Shown in pieces: positions 56,622-64,000 of a stretch of DNA of 64,000 nucleotides. Below the pieces are notes generated by a model. It saw only the letters and a list, made by a program, of their open reading frames with translations. It had not been told where the DNA came from and did not search any database. The position numbers and the translations under genes were made by a program. Position 1 is the stretch's first letter; each line of letters opens with the position of its first letter. Source of the DNA: Pseudoalteromonas sp. G4 (GTDB lineage Bacteria > Pseudomonadota > Gammaproteobacteria > Enterobacterales > Alteromonadaceae); the NCBI RefSeq assembly GCF_028875915.1, contig NZ_JAPEHW010000012.1, positions 1-64,000 on the forward strand. Direction: 5' to 3'.

Positions 56622-58895
56622 TCAGCGTTCCTTATCTTTTATTGCGTGTTTAATAATTTGCTCAAGTTTTGTATTACGGGATTCGCCATCAAATACTTTG
56701 AGTTGTTTTCCTTTCACATCTGCTTGGCTAAAGCCGGTAATGGTGTAAAACGTTTTGTTTACATTAAGTACTTTGAGTGCTTCATCACTGATCCAAACCG
56801 CTTCTTGGGTTTGAGCAAGAAGCGCAGATGTTAGCCCATATTGAGCATCTTTGCGGTGTTTAAACCACCAAAGAAACGAGATGATAAACAGGCTAAAAAG
56901 CAGTAATTGTGTGGCAGCTTGCCAAACATTAAATTGAAAATAATGGTGTGAAAAATTAATTGATATGGGCTGCTTAATTAAACCATTACGGTTATAAATT
57001 GAGATTTGTTGCAATGCTTTATTATTCACTAGAAATGCAATCGTATCTTGACCTTGTGGTAAGTTTACCCAAGGCATATCCGCTGAAAACCGATAGCTTA
57101 GGGCGAGGGCGTTAGGGGGTACATCGTTATCAAAAAGAGAAATAACGATATTTGTTTCTTGCTGTGTAAGGGCAAGAGTATCGGTTTTTAAATGAGTGCT
57201 TTGTTCATTTAAATAGATTTCTCTAACTGCTAGCCCGTTAAGTGGATAGATAGCAGCTGAATTTGAAATTGGGTAAGAAAAAATTTGATTATCCTTAACA
57301 AAATGTTGCTGCTTATCGTAGTAAAAGTTAAAGCTGCTATGTAAAAGTGCTGTGTTATCGAACCTGGCAGCAAGTTGCTTTAATTCGACATCAAATAATA
57401 GCACTTGCTCATTTGTATGAAGCCAAATAAAGCGTTCTTGCTGATGCGTAAAGTTGTGTACAGGGTTGTTTAATAAAAGCTCATAATGCCATTCATTTGC
57501 CGTTTTTTTGATTTGCCAAAAACCGTTATTTGTTGCTAAGAAAAACAGGCCGTTATAAAAACTAGCAGATGTGATTTCGCCAACGTGTTGAGGCGTATTA
57601 AAAAACGCAAATGTAACATCGCCAGTGTTTCGGTAAATGCCTTTTGTGGTGACAACGTATGGCGGGCTTTTTCCATCTCCAATCAGGGCAACTGAATGGG
57701 TGAAAGGGAATTTAGTTTGCTGTTGATGGCTTTTAAGATCAAAAGTGTAAATATATTGCGCATCTGAAAACCATAACTCCCCTTGATTGTTTAAGTAAAA
57801 ATGCTCAATATTTTGCTGTTGTATAAGTTGTGAAAGCTGATTGCTGGCAATGTGGTAGCGCCACAAGCCAAATTTGTTCTGTAAGTAAAAATACTCTCCA
57901 TGCCACTGAATTTGTTCAAAATTGTAATCTGAGAATTGCTCCCGAAACACATTTTCTAATTTGGATGGTGTGATATTGAGTGCGTTTAGTGAAGTTAAAT
58001 ACCAATTGGTGTTTTGATGTTTTAATAAAATATCGCCATTTATGAGAGGATAAATGTTACTAACTAGGGAAAGGTTCAAAGCATTCACTTTGCCAATGTC
58101 AAAATGATATTGATAAATATCTCCCTTACTTTCAAGAAATAAGGAAGATCCGCCAATAGAATAAATGGCATCAATTTCAATATTAACTTCAGTGGTTTCA
58201 ATCTCTAATGTGCTAGGGCTAATAAAATAAAGGGCTTTATTTTGGGTAAACCAAAGTCTGTTCTTTCTGTCGATAAAAAGTGATTTTATTGGGTTTGATA
58301 AGTTAAATGTTTTCTTAATATTTTTTGTTTTTTCAAAATAGAGTAATTTATTTGAACTTGTTGTAAGCCAAAATGTATGGTCATTAACGATTTGGTAATC
58401 AAGTACGAACTCACTAAGTGTTGCGGTGAGATTTTCAGGTTTCTGCCACCCTGATTGGTAGTTTAATAGTCGCCCTTTACTGATAAAAAACAATTGATTA
58501 TGTGCACTAGTTAGCTTTGAAACATGTTCACTATAGCGTGTTTCAAGAGCTGGATTTTCAAGGTTGTATTCTAAAAGTTGATTATCAGTCGCTAAAAATA
58601 GGTGGTTATTCACACGCTCAATTTGATGGAATGAGGATTTACTTAAGTGTTTTAAGGTGTTATCACTGACTTTTACTAGCTTATTAGGCGTGAACATATA
58701 CAAGCCTTGCGAGCTCGCAATTAACGATGCACCATTTTTTAATGATGCAATATCATTGATAGTAATGTTCTGTTGCTTAAAATCGGTTAACGCTATTAAT
58801 CTTTGTGATGAAATATCATCTGCATCGCTTTTGAATATGACAAATAGGCATATAAATAACGTTAAGCAACAATGAAAAAGAGTAGGGCGCTTCAA
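56622..58895 (-). CDS. N-terminal half of a split sensor protein: signal peptide, beta-propeller, membrane helix, PAS
   Basis: 757 codons. Signal peptide (residues 1-26), then about 550 residues of repeated propeller strands (for example NRLWFTQNKALYFIS, GELWFSDAQYIYTFD, RFIWLHTNEQVLLFD) of the two-component-regulator-propeller kind. A Y_Y_Y-like beta-sandwich (ALSYRFSADMPWVNLPQGQD) and a helix (VWQAATQLLLFSLFIISFLWWF) follow. The start of a PAS domain ends abruptly ...KDKER-stop. In other proteins the next PAS residue is the conserved Trp; here its codon merges with a later GCTGAG in another frame, so about 40 nt seem lost. Senses an unknown periplasmic signal. Confidence 0.85.
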   Translation of the reverse strand: MKRPTLFHCCLTLFICLFVIFKSDADDISSQRLIALTDFKQQNITINDIASLKNGASLIASSQGLYMFTPNKLVKVSDNTLKHLSKSSFHQIERVNNHLFLATDNQLLEYNLENPALETRYSEHVSKLTSAHNQLFFISKGRLLNYQSGWQKPENLTATLSEFVLDYQIVNDHTFWLTTSSNKLLYFEKTKNIKKTFNLSNPIKSLFIDRKNRLWFTQNKALYFISPSTLEIETTEVNIEIDAIYSIGGSSLFLESKGDIYQYHFDIGKVNALNLSLVSNIYPLINGDILLKHQNTNWYLTSLNALNITPSKLENVFREQFSDYNFEQIQWHGEYFYLQNKFGLWRYHIASNQLSQLIQQQNIEHFYLNNQGELWFSDAQYIYTFDLKSHQQQTKFPFTHSVALIGDGKSPPYVVTTKGIYRNTGDVTFAFFNTPQHVGEITSASFYNGLFFLATNNGFWQIKKTANEWHYELLLNNPVHNFTHQQERFIWLHTNEQVLLFDVELKQLAARFDNTALLHSSFNFYYDKQQHFVKDNQIFSYPISNSAAIYPLNGLAVREIYLNEQSTHLKTDTLALTQQETNIVISLFDNDVPPNALALSYRFSADMPWVNLPQGQDTIAFLVNNKALQQISIYNRNGLIKQPISINFSHHYFQFNVWQAATQLLLFSLFIISFLWWFKHRKDAQYGLTSALLAQTQEAVWISDEALKVLNVNKTFYTITGFSQADVKGKQLKVFDGESRNTKLEQIIKHAIKDKER

Positions 58896-58991
58896 TTAAA
58901 CTGTCTAGCAAGTGTTTTTAAATTGAGCTTAGTTTAATTTTTGCAAAGTGCGAGTTAAAAGCGCCTTATTGGGATGTGAATTTAATTTTTA

Positions 58992-59456
58992 TTAAATAGC
59001 GCCTTCAAAATCAAACTGTCGCCAAGCTTCATACACGAAAACAGCTACGGCATTTGATAAGTTCATACTGCGGCTGTCTGGCATCATTGGGATGCGTAAA
59101 CGTTGCTCATTGGGTAATGATTCAATGAGGTCATTTGGTAAACCGCGTGTTTCTGGGCCAAATAAAAGGCAATCACCGCGTTCAAATTGTGCTTTATGAT
59201 AATGCCCTGAACCTTTGGTGGTGCAAGCATACACTCGTTTAGGCTGGGTTTTTTCTAAAAAAGCTTCTAAGTTGGCGTGGCGTTCTACATGACTAAATTC
59301 ATGGTAATCTAAACCCGCACGACGTACGCGCTTATCATCCCAATCAAAACCCAACGGCTCGATTAAATGTAGTTTAAAGCCGGTATTTGCACATAAGCGA
59401 ATAATGTTACCTGTGTTTGGTGGTATTTCTGGCTGGTACAGCACGATATCTAACAT
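58992..59456 (-). CDS. trmL: tRNA (cytidine/uridine-34-2'-O)-methyltransferase TrmL
   Basis: About 154 residues of the SPOUT knot family: [61 protein letters not shown] and [26 protein letters not shown]. It methylates the wobble base of tRNA-Leu. The start at MLDIVLY is supported by TAGG upstream and by E. coli TrmL length (157); a 29-codon upstream extension is unlikely. Confidence 0.95.
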   Translation of the reverse strand: MLDIVLYQPEIPPNTGNIIRLCANTGFKLHLIEPLGFDWDDKRVRRAGLDYHEFSHVERHANLEAFLEKTQPKRVYACTTKGSGHYHKAQFERGDCLLFGPETRGLPNDLIESLPNEQRLRIPMMPDSRSMNLSNAVAVFVYEAWRQFDFEGAI

Positions 59457-59569
59457 GTTTAACCTACGATTAAGTGTTTTATAGTAGTTTATCAAAGCTT
59501 TCAGGTTCGATACTATAAGTAATAGCAATAGTTCTATGCTCATATTTCACAGGGGCAACACAGTTTATA

Positions 59570-60439
59570 ATGAAAGAAAAAGATTACGCATATTGGGTTA
59601 AGCTCTCTAGTAGCCTAACGTTAGTGTTAGCAAGCACCATGGTTGCTGCAAAGTTTTGGGCGTGGCTTAGCACTGGATCTACTACCATGCTTGGTTCTTT
59701 GACGGATTCTTTACTCGATATTACTGCATCGGCAATTAATTTTTGGGTACTTAGAATTGCTTTAGTACCGGCTGATGACGACCACCGTTTCGGTCATGGC
59801 AAAGCTGAATCTTTAGTAGGACTAGGGCAAGCTGCATTTATTGCGGGTAGTGCGTGTTTACTTGCCTTTTACGGTGTGGAGAGGTTGTTAAACCCTGTTG
59901 TTAGTGAATCGGTAATGACGGGTGTAGCAGTGAGTGTCTATGCACTGTTTTGTACTTTGTTAATAATCACTATTCAGCATTGGGCGCTAAGGCAAACTAA
60001 ATCAGTTGCGATTAAAGCTGATTCGGTACATTACAAAGGGGATTTACTGTTAAACCTGAGTGTCATTGTGGCGCTAGTACTAGCTAACATTGGCTGGGTT
60101 TATAGTGATGGTATTTTTACCCTGCTTATTTCAGGTTACCTTTTTTATAATGCCTATGATGTGGCTCGCGAGGCGACAGACTACCTAATGGATAAAGAAC
60201 TAGATGACGACGTTAAAACTGAGATTGAAAAAGCTATTTTAGCGCATACAGAAGTATTGGGCTTTCATGAGCTCAGAACACGCCAAAGTGGCCCAACTAA
60301 GTTTATTCAGATGCATTTAGAGCTAGATAGCAATTTAACTTTAGCGCATGCTCATCGAATATCTGAAGAGGTTGAAGCCGCTATTCATAAAATAATTGAA
60401 GGCGAAGTCGACGTACTTATTCACAAAGATCCGTTTTAA
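59570..60439 (+). CDS. fieF: Cation-efflux pump FieF (CDF family)
   Basis: 289 residues matching E. coli FieF along its length. Six helices and a cytoplasmic domain. Transport site: LTDSLLDI (two Asp) and HYKGDLLLN (His and Asp); FGHGKAESL is a family signature; C-terminal metal-binding HELRTRQSGPTKFIQMHLELD and HAHRISEEVE. It exports Zn2+/Fe2+ in exchange for protons. The 3' end overlaps the convergent hydrolase gene by 23 nt. Confidence 0.93.
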   Translation: MKEKDYAYWVKLSSSLTLVLASTMVAAKFWAWLSTGSTTMLGSLTDSLLDITASAINFWVLRIALVPADDDHRFGHGKAESLVGLGQAAFIAGSACLLAFYGVERLLNPVVSESVMTGVAVSVYALFCTLLIITIQHWALRQTKSVAIKADSVHYKGDLLLNLSVIVALVLANIGWVYSDGIFTLLISGYLFYNAYDVAREATDYLMDKELDDDVKTEIEKAILAHTEVLGFHELRTRQSGPTKFIQMHLELDSNLTLAHAHRISEEVEAAIHKIIEGEVDVLIHKDPF

Positions 60440-61334
60440 AAAAATCACAAATATCATTTAAGGCAAGACTGCGTATGTGATCTTGCTCAAACAGAATTTC
60501 GTGCCAGCTATTCTCATATACTTTCTTTAAGATTAGGTGGTTGTTATGCACCACTTCATCTTGAGCGCTATTTTTTACAATGGTGTCTAGTTCTGCTTGC
60601 AACAATAAGATTGGTAAAGCGGCTGGCGTTTTGCTGATTTGATCGATTGCGCTAAAGGCTTGTGCTAACCAGCCTACAGTTACACCACCTAATTTTAAGC
60701 CAGGGTTTTCTTTATAAAGTGTTCTAAATGCTGCGTAACGCGGCTCACTTTTCATGAGTTGGTTATTTAAAAATGGCTTTTCTTGGTAACCCGCTTGACC
60801 AAAAAAATAGCGAGTGTTGAATCCAATCGCATTCAACACTTTTACTAAAAGTTTTGCAATTGAATAGGGCAAACCTTGTGTTGGAATACCAAACATTGGG
60901 GCGCTAAGCGCTGCTTTTTTGAAAGGGTGAGAATGATTTGCAAGATATAGGTAGCTAATAGCAGCGCCCATAGAGTGCGCCAGTAAAAAATGAGTGCCTT
61001 GCCAGTTTGCTTTTACAACTTGCTTTACAAACAGCGCTAAACCTTCAATATAATCATTAAAGTGATGAATATAACCTTTATCAACTACAGGAAGTAAACG
61101 GCTAGAAAGGCCTTGTCCCAAATGATCAAACATAAAAATCGCAAACCCTTGGCGATAAAAATCGTATGCAACCTCTTGGTATTTTAGATAGCTCTCACAG
61201 CGGCCATTAACGATTGTTATAGCCGCTTTGGCGTTTTCGGGAATAATAAATGCATAACTAAGTTGGTTACCATGAAAGCTTAATTTTGCATGTGTTACAT
61301 TTTGCCAAAATTGGTCAATATTATTTTGTTTCAT
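60417..61334 (-). CDS. Alpha/beta hydrolase, lysophospholipase PldB-like
   Basis: 305 residues of the S33/Hydrolase_4 family: AITIVNGRCESYLKYQEVAYDF, FMFDHLGQGLSSRLL, the nucleophile elbow LLAHSMGAAISYL, and C-terminal LLQAELDTIVKN (Asp) and NSWHEILFE (His). The order and spacing match E. coli PldB. No signal peptide. It overlaps the cpxA-like gene by 14 nt and is likely in the cpxRA operon. Confidence 0.84.
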   Translation of the reverse strand: MKQNNIDQFWQNVTHAKLSFHGNQLSYAFIIPENAKAAITIVNGRCESYLKYQEVAYDFYRQGFAIFMFDHLGQGLSSRLLPVVDKGYIHHFNDYIEGLALFVKQVVKANWQGTHFLLAHSMGAAISYLYLANHSHPFKKAALSAPMFGIPTQGLPYSIAKLLVKVLNAIGFNTRYFFGQAGYQEKPFLNNQLMKSEPRYAAFRTLYKENPGLKLGGVTVGWLAQAFSAIDQISKTPAALPILLLQAELDTIVKNSAQDEVVHNNHLILKKVYENSWHEILFEQDHIRSLALNDICDFFKTDLCE

Positions 61335-62706
61335 TATTTAGTGTTATGGTTACTTTTAACCCAGAGTTTGGTTGATTTGCTAATGAGATAGCACCTTGAT
61401 GTAATTCAATTGCCTGTTTGGCGATTGCCAAACCAAGCCCGGCTCCGCCGCTTTGCCTTTCACGTGATTGTGAAACTCGGTAAAACGGCTCGAGTAAATA
61501 AGGTAAATCTGCGTCACTTACGCCATCACCATCGTCACAGATGGTAATAATGATGCTATTTTCACTGTCATCAATGGTGCAGTGAATAGCAGACTTAGCA
61601 TACTTAATTGCATTTCTTAATATGTTCTCAAAAGCACTGGCGATTAATGCTGCATCTAGTGGTAGCTGTTTTTGACTAGTACCGCTAATTGTGAGTGTTT
61701 TTTGTTGTTGTTCAGACTCGAATTCAGCATCTTTAAGCACCTGTTGTAAAATAGATTGTAAAGGTTGCTGCTCTTTTTCAATATACTGATTATTCGCTTC
61801 TAATCGTGATAGTTTTAATACATCAGATATCATTTTGTCTAAATTATTTGCCTCTTTTTCAATGCGGGCCAAATAACTTTCTTGCTCACTTGATTGCTTT
61901 AGTTGAGCAAGCCCCGTTGCCATTTGAAGCCGAGTGAGTGGTGAACGTAATTCATGAGAGATATCTGCCATCAGGCGTTTTTGGCTAGTAACTAAAGACT
62001 CTAGTCGCTGTGCCATTTGGTTAAAGTCTTTTGCTAACGTTGTAAGCTCGTCTCCTGATTTATTAGTAACCTCTACGCGAGTATCGAGTTGCCCATTTGC
62101 TAATTGTGAGGTCGCATGTTTTAACGCATTTATTGGTTTAATTAGCACTCGGCTAAAAAACAAGCTGAGCAAAAGAGTTGCGCCAATAACAACGAGTAGC
62201 TTTAGCCATAACGGCATTAACACGATGCGAATACCTAAAGGGGGTGAACGCCAAGGCTCGATATCGTACATAAGGTAGTCTTGGTTTTGATAATTCACCT
62301 TAATAGGCCCTATAGCGCGATACTGCGCTGTTGTGATGATCTGTGGCGCAAGTTGCTGGGTGAATGCCAATAAGCTGACATCAGGTTGCTCTTTAGCTTG
62401 TTGATTAAAAAAAGCAATGTTGCTGTCAGGCAGCGTAAAATAAAGTAAGCGATGACGTGAGATGCGTGGGTGAGATGCCAATTGCTCTAGTGTTTTTTCT
62501 GGCTTTTTCAATTGTGCTCTTTCTAAACCGCTAGCTAGACGTTTGAGGTTTAATAACTTAGGCCCGTGAAGTGTATGACTATCAACGCTAGTTTCAGTTA
62601 ACTGACTGAGCAAGAATAGTACTGAAAAAGTGCATAAAATAGTGAGCCAAAACCAACCAAATATCTTAAAAAATAGATAATTTCTTGGGTTAAAAAGTTT
62701 TAGCAT
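61321..62706 (-). CDS. cpxA: Sensor histidine kinase, CpxA-like
   Basis: 461 residues: helix (about 13-31), periplasmic domain (32-165), helix (about 168-188), HAMP, then the His box MADISHELRSPLTRLQMATGLAQLKQ, which is strikingly CpxA-like, and the ATPase boxes NILRNAIKYA, ICDDGDGVSDADLPYL and GGAGLGLAIAKQAIELH. E. coli CpxA has 457 residues. It senses envelope stress. Its ATG shares a base with the cpxR stop codon. The divergent CpxP/Spy-type gene supports the assignment. Confidence 0.88.
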   Translation of the reverse strand: MLKLFNPRNYLFFKIFGWFWLTILCTFSVLFLLSQLTETSVDSHTLHGPKLLNLKRLASGLERAQLKKPEKTLEQLASHPRISRHRLLYFTLPDSNIAFFNQQAKEQPDVSLLAFTQQLAPQIITTAQYRAIGPIKVNYQNQDYLMYDIEPWRSPPLGIRIVLMPLWLKLLVVIGATLLLSLFFSRVLIKPINALKHATSQLANGQLDTRVEVTNKSGDELTTLAKDFNQMAQRLESLVTSQKRLMADISHELRSPLTRLQMATGLAQLKQSSEQESYLARIEKEANNLDKMISDVLKLSRLEANNQYIEKEQQPLQSILQQVLKDAEFESEQQQKTLTISGTSQKQLPLDAALIASAFENILRNAIKYAKSAIHCTIDDSENSIIITICDDGDGVSDADLPYLLEPFYRVSQSRERQSGGAGLGLAIAKQAIELHQGAISLANQPNSGLKVTITLNNETK

Positions 62707-63386
62707 TAGGCGCTCCCAAGTAAAATATAGCCAGCACCGCGGACTGTTTTTATTTTTTCTTGTTCAATGTGCTCCGCAATCTTTTTGCGAATATTACTTA
62801 CATGCATATCAATTGAGCGGTCAAAAGGGGCTAATTTTCTGCCAAGTACTTGTTCGCTGATTGCCTCTTTACTTACAATTTCGCCTTGATTGTTTAGTAA
62901 TAAAAACAAGATTTCGAACTCAGTACCTGTTAATTCAATTTTGTTCTCAGCAGCGAAAGCTTCTCGTGTATGCGGCGTAAGGCGGATGCCATTTTCTTCT
63001 AACGAATTATTGGCTAGTTGCTGGATATTTTCGATTCGTCGTGTAATGGCTTTTACACGCGCCAATAGCTCTCGGTGGTTAAATGGTTTAGCAAGATAAT
63101 CGTCGGCGCCGAGTTCTAGGCCAAAAATTCGGTCAAAATCTTCGCCCTTAGCTGTTAGCATGATAACCGGCGTTAATTTGGTTTGACGCAGCTGTTTTAG
63201 CACTTCAAAGCCATCAATACCTGGAAGCATCACGTCTAATAATATAACGTCATAGTCATGTGTTTGCGCGTGCGATAAGCCTGTGTCACCTCGATGATAA
63301 GCGGTGATTGAAAATCCGTGCGATGAAAGGTATTCAGTCAATAACTCAACAAGTTCTATATCATCATCTATCAAGAGTACTTTCAT
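62706..63386 (-). CDS. cpxR: Response regulator, CpxR-like
   Basis: 226 residues of the OmpR/PhoB class. Receiver: LLIDDDIELVELL, phospho-Asp in VILLDVMLPGIDGFEVL, Thr in VIMLTAKGEDFDRIFGLELGADDYLAKPF. DNA-binding winged helix: LTGTEFEILFLLLNNQGEIVSKEAISEQVLGRKLAPFDRSIDMHVSNIRKKI ... VRGAGYIL. This follows E. coli CpxR closely. First gene of cpxR-cpxA-hydrolase; divergent from a CpxP/Spy-like gene, with a CpxR-type box between. Confidence 0.92.
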   Translation of the reverse strand: MKVLLIDDDIELVELLTEYLSSHGFSITAYHRGDTGLSHAQTHDYDVILLDVMLPGIDGFEVLKQLRQTKLTPVIMLTAKGEDFDRIFGLELGADDYLAKPFNHRELLARVKAITRRIENIQQLANNSLEENGIRLTPHTREAFAAENKIELTGTEFEILFLLLNNQGEIVSKEAISEQVLGRKLAPFDRSIDMHVSNIRKKIAEHIEQEKIKTVRGAGYILLGSA

Positions 63387-63452
63387 GTTAATACCTAATT
63401 CTGTACAGCTAATAAGTGTATTTTAAGTGCATTTTTACACGGCAAAAAGCAA

Positions 63453-63468
63453 TTTACATAACCTTTAC
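63453..63468. promoter_or_regulatory. Putative CpxR binding site
   Basis: TTTACATAACCTTTAC: two TTTAC (GTAAA on the minus strand) whose starts are 11 bp apart, one base more than the E. coli consensus GTAAA-N5-GTAAA. A third TTTAC lies at 63434-63438. It sits between cpxR and the cpxP/spy-like gene and could serve both. Confidence 0.55.
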
Positions 63469-63542
63469 ATTGCTTTGCGTTGCTTTTCATTGGGCTTGTT
63501 AAAGTAACCATAACATTAAACGAGACCTAACTGGAGAATGTT

Positions 63543-63963
63543 ATGAACTTAAAACTTTTAATATCAGCTGCGTCAATTTCAATTGCAGCGTTTGCAAGTA
63601 CAGCCCTAGAAGCGAAACCTCATAATGCAGGTATGAACATTTATCGAATGTTGCTATCTGAGCGAGCAGTTGAGCGCCTAGATTTGACAACCACTCAGCA
63701 AGAGAAAATTAAAACGATTGCTGAATCAGAAAAAGCAGCAATGGAGGCGCGAAGCGCTTGTTCACGCTGAAATTTTTGATGAAACTGCTTTTCGTCAAGC
63801 TTTTGCTAAAGGCCAAAGCGAAAGAGTGGAAATGGCTGTGTTAAAGGCGAAAAATAAAAACGCGGTTTGGAATACGCTTACTTCAGAGCAGCAAGAAAAA
63901 TTTGAAAAGATGATGAAAAAGCGCAGAGCAAAAATGGCAAAGCATCACAAGAGACAAGGTTAA
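63543..63963 (+). pseudogene. CpxP/Spy-family periplasmic chaperone, frameshifted
   Basis: The frame from ATG 63543 (GGAG upstream) gives a signal peptide (MNLKLLISAASISIAAFASTALEA), then RAVERLDLTTTQQEKIKTIAESEKAAMEA, the first LTxxQ motif. It ends early at 63770. A second frame continues EALVHAEIFDETAFRQAFAKGQ ... VWNTLTSEQQEKFEKMMKKRRAKM with the second LTxxQ motif and a His/Lys-rich end. The switch lies at 63744-63753. Comparison with the family suggests roughly 20 nt missing in the helix between the two halves. Position beside cpxRA matches E. coli cpxP. Broken gene or assembly error. Confidence 0.85.
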
Positions 63964-63967
63964 TAAT

Positions 63968-63999
63968 AAAAAGTGCAATCCGTAGGTTGCACTTTTTTT
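63968..63999 (+). terminator. Terminator of the cpxP/spy-like gene
   Basis: An 11-bp stem AAAAAGTGCAA / TTGCACTTTTT with an 8-nt loop, followed by more T residues to the window end. Confidence 0.85.
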
Positions 64000-64000
64000 A

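Noticed and set aside
1-64000. CRISPR arrays, tRNA/rRNA genes, insertion sequences, integron or phage genes
   Set aside because: None were seen on inspection of both strands; gene order is compact and core-like throughout.

Overview
The window comes from a gammaproteobacterium of the Alteromonadales, most likely Pseudoalteromonadaceae. The base composition is moderately AT-rich. The gene content fits: a six-gene Na+-NQR operon with its own apbE and nqrM, FabV as enoyl-ACP reductase, a 338-residue PyrB with no adjacent pyrI, M56/TonB and DUF3192 proteins, and the enteric/marine gamma order gpmM-envC-ctp-yibQ back to back with yibN-grxC-secB-gpsA. No tRNA, rRNA, CRISPR, prophage, plasmid or insertion-sequence gene was seen. 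This is chromosomal core sequence with a few accessory genes.

Layout. 0-8.5 kb: arsJ (organoarsenical efflux), the helicase gene hrpB, two poorly characterised proteins, a Tas-like aldo/keto reductase and mrcB (PBP1B). 8.5-13.1 kb, minus strand: a ClC channel, hemJ, pyrB and hemL, linking haem and pyrimidine synthesis. 13.3-18.1 kb: erpA and a two-gene RND efflux system. 18.1-23.7 kb: a 58-residue membrane protein not found by simple ORF calling at a 60-codon cut-off, an XRE regulator, then ampG, a secreted cyclophilin, yajG and rlmG facing alkB and bolA. 23.8-28.2 kb: a TRAP transporter (Q-M-P) resembling 2-oxo-acid systems, and fabV. 28.5-35.8 kb: nqrABCDEF, apbE and nqrM, i.e. the whole Na+-pumping NADH:quinone oxidoreductase with its flavin transferase and iron-sulfur maturation factor. 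35.9-39.0 kb: an operon of a LytTR regulator, a BlaI-type repressor and an M56 metalloprotease fused to a TonB C-terminal domain, with three matching 16-bp palindromes upstream of its genes. 39-48 kb: a DUF3192 lipoprotein, SOS-regulated dinB, an M17 peptidase, a chemoreceptor, a DPP-IV-like S9 peptidase, a HIT protein and an HDOD protein. 48-55 kb: the envelope/glycolysis/secretion block. 55-64 kb: a large c-di-GMP sensor protein, trmL, fieF, a lysophospholipase-like hydrolase, and cpxRA divergent from a CpxP/Spy-like gene.

The most striking feature is not one gene. At least six otherwise ordinary genes look as if they have lost a short internal segment of roughly 17-45 nt. Four are frameshifted: nqrE, dinB, the PAS-GGDEF-EAL gene and the cpxP/spy-like gene. 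Two keep the frame but lose conserved residues: mrcB lacks its SxN transpeptidase motif, and hrpB lacks part of its C-terminal half. In nqrE the lost 20 nt can be reconstructed as a deletion between two CTTTC repeats. Either the source has an unusual deletion spectrum or the assembly drops short segments; raw reads would decide. The best candidate for under-described biology is the LytTR-BlaI-M56/TonB operon and its TACG-N8-CGTA operators.
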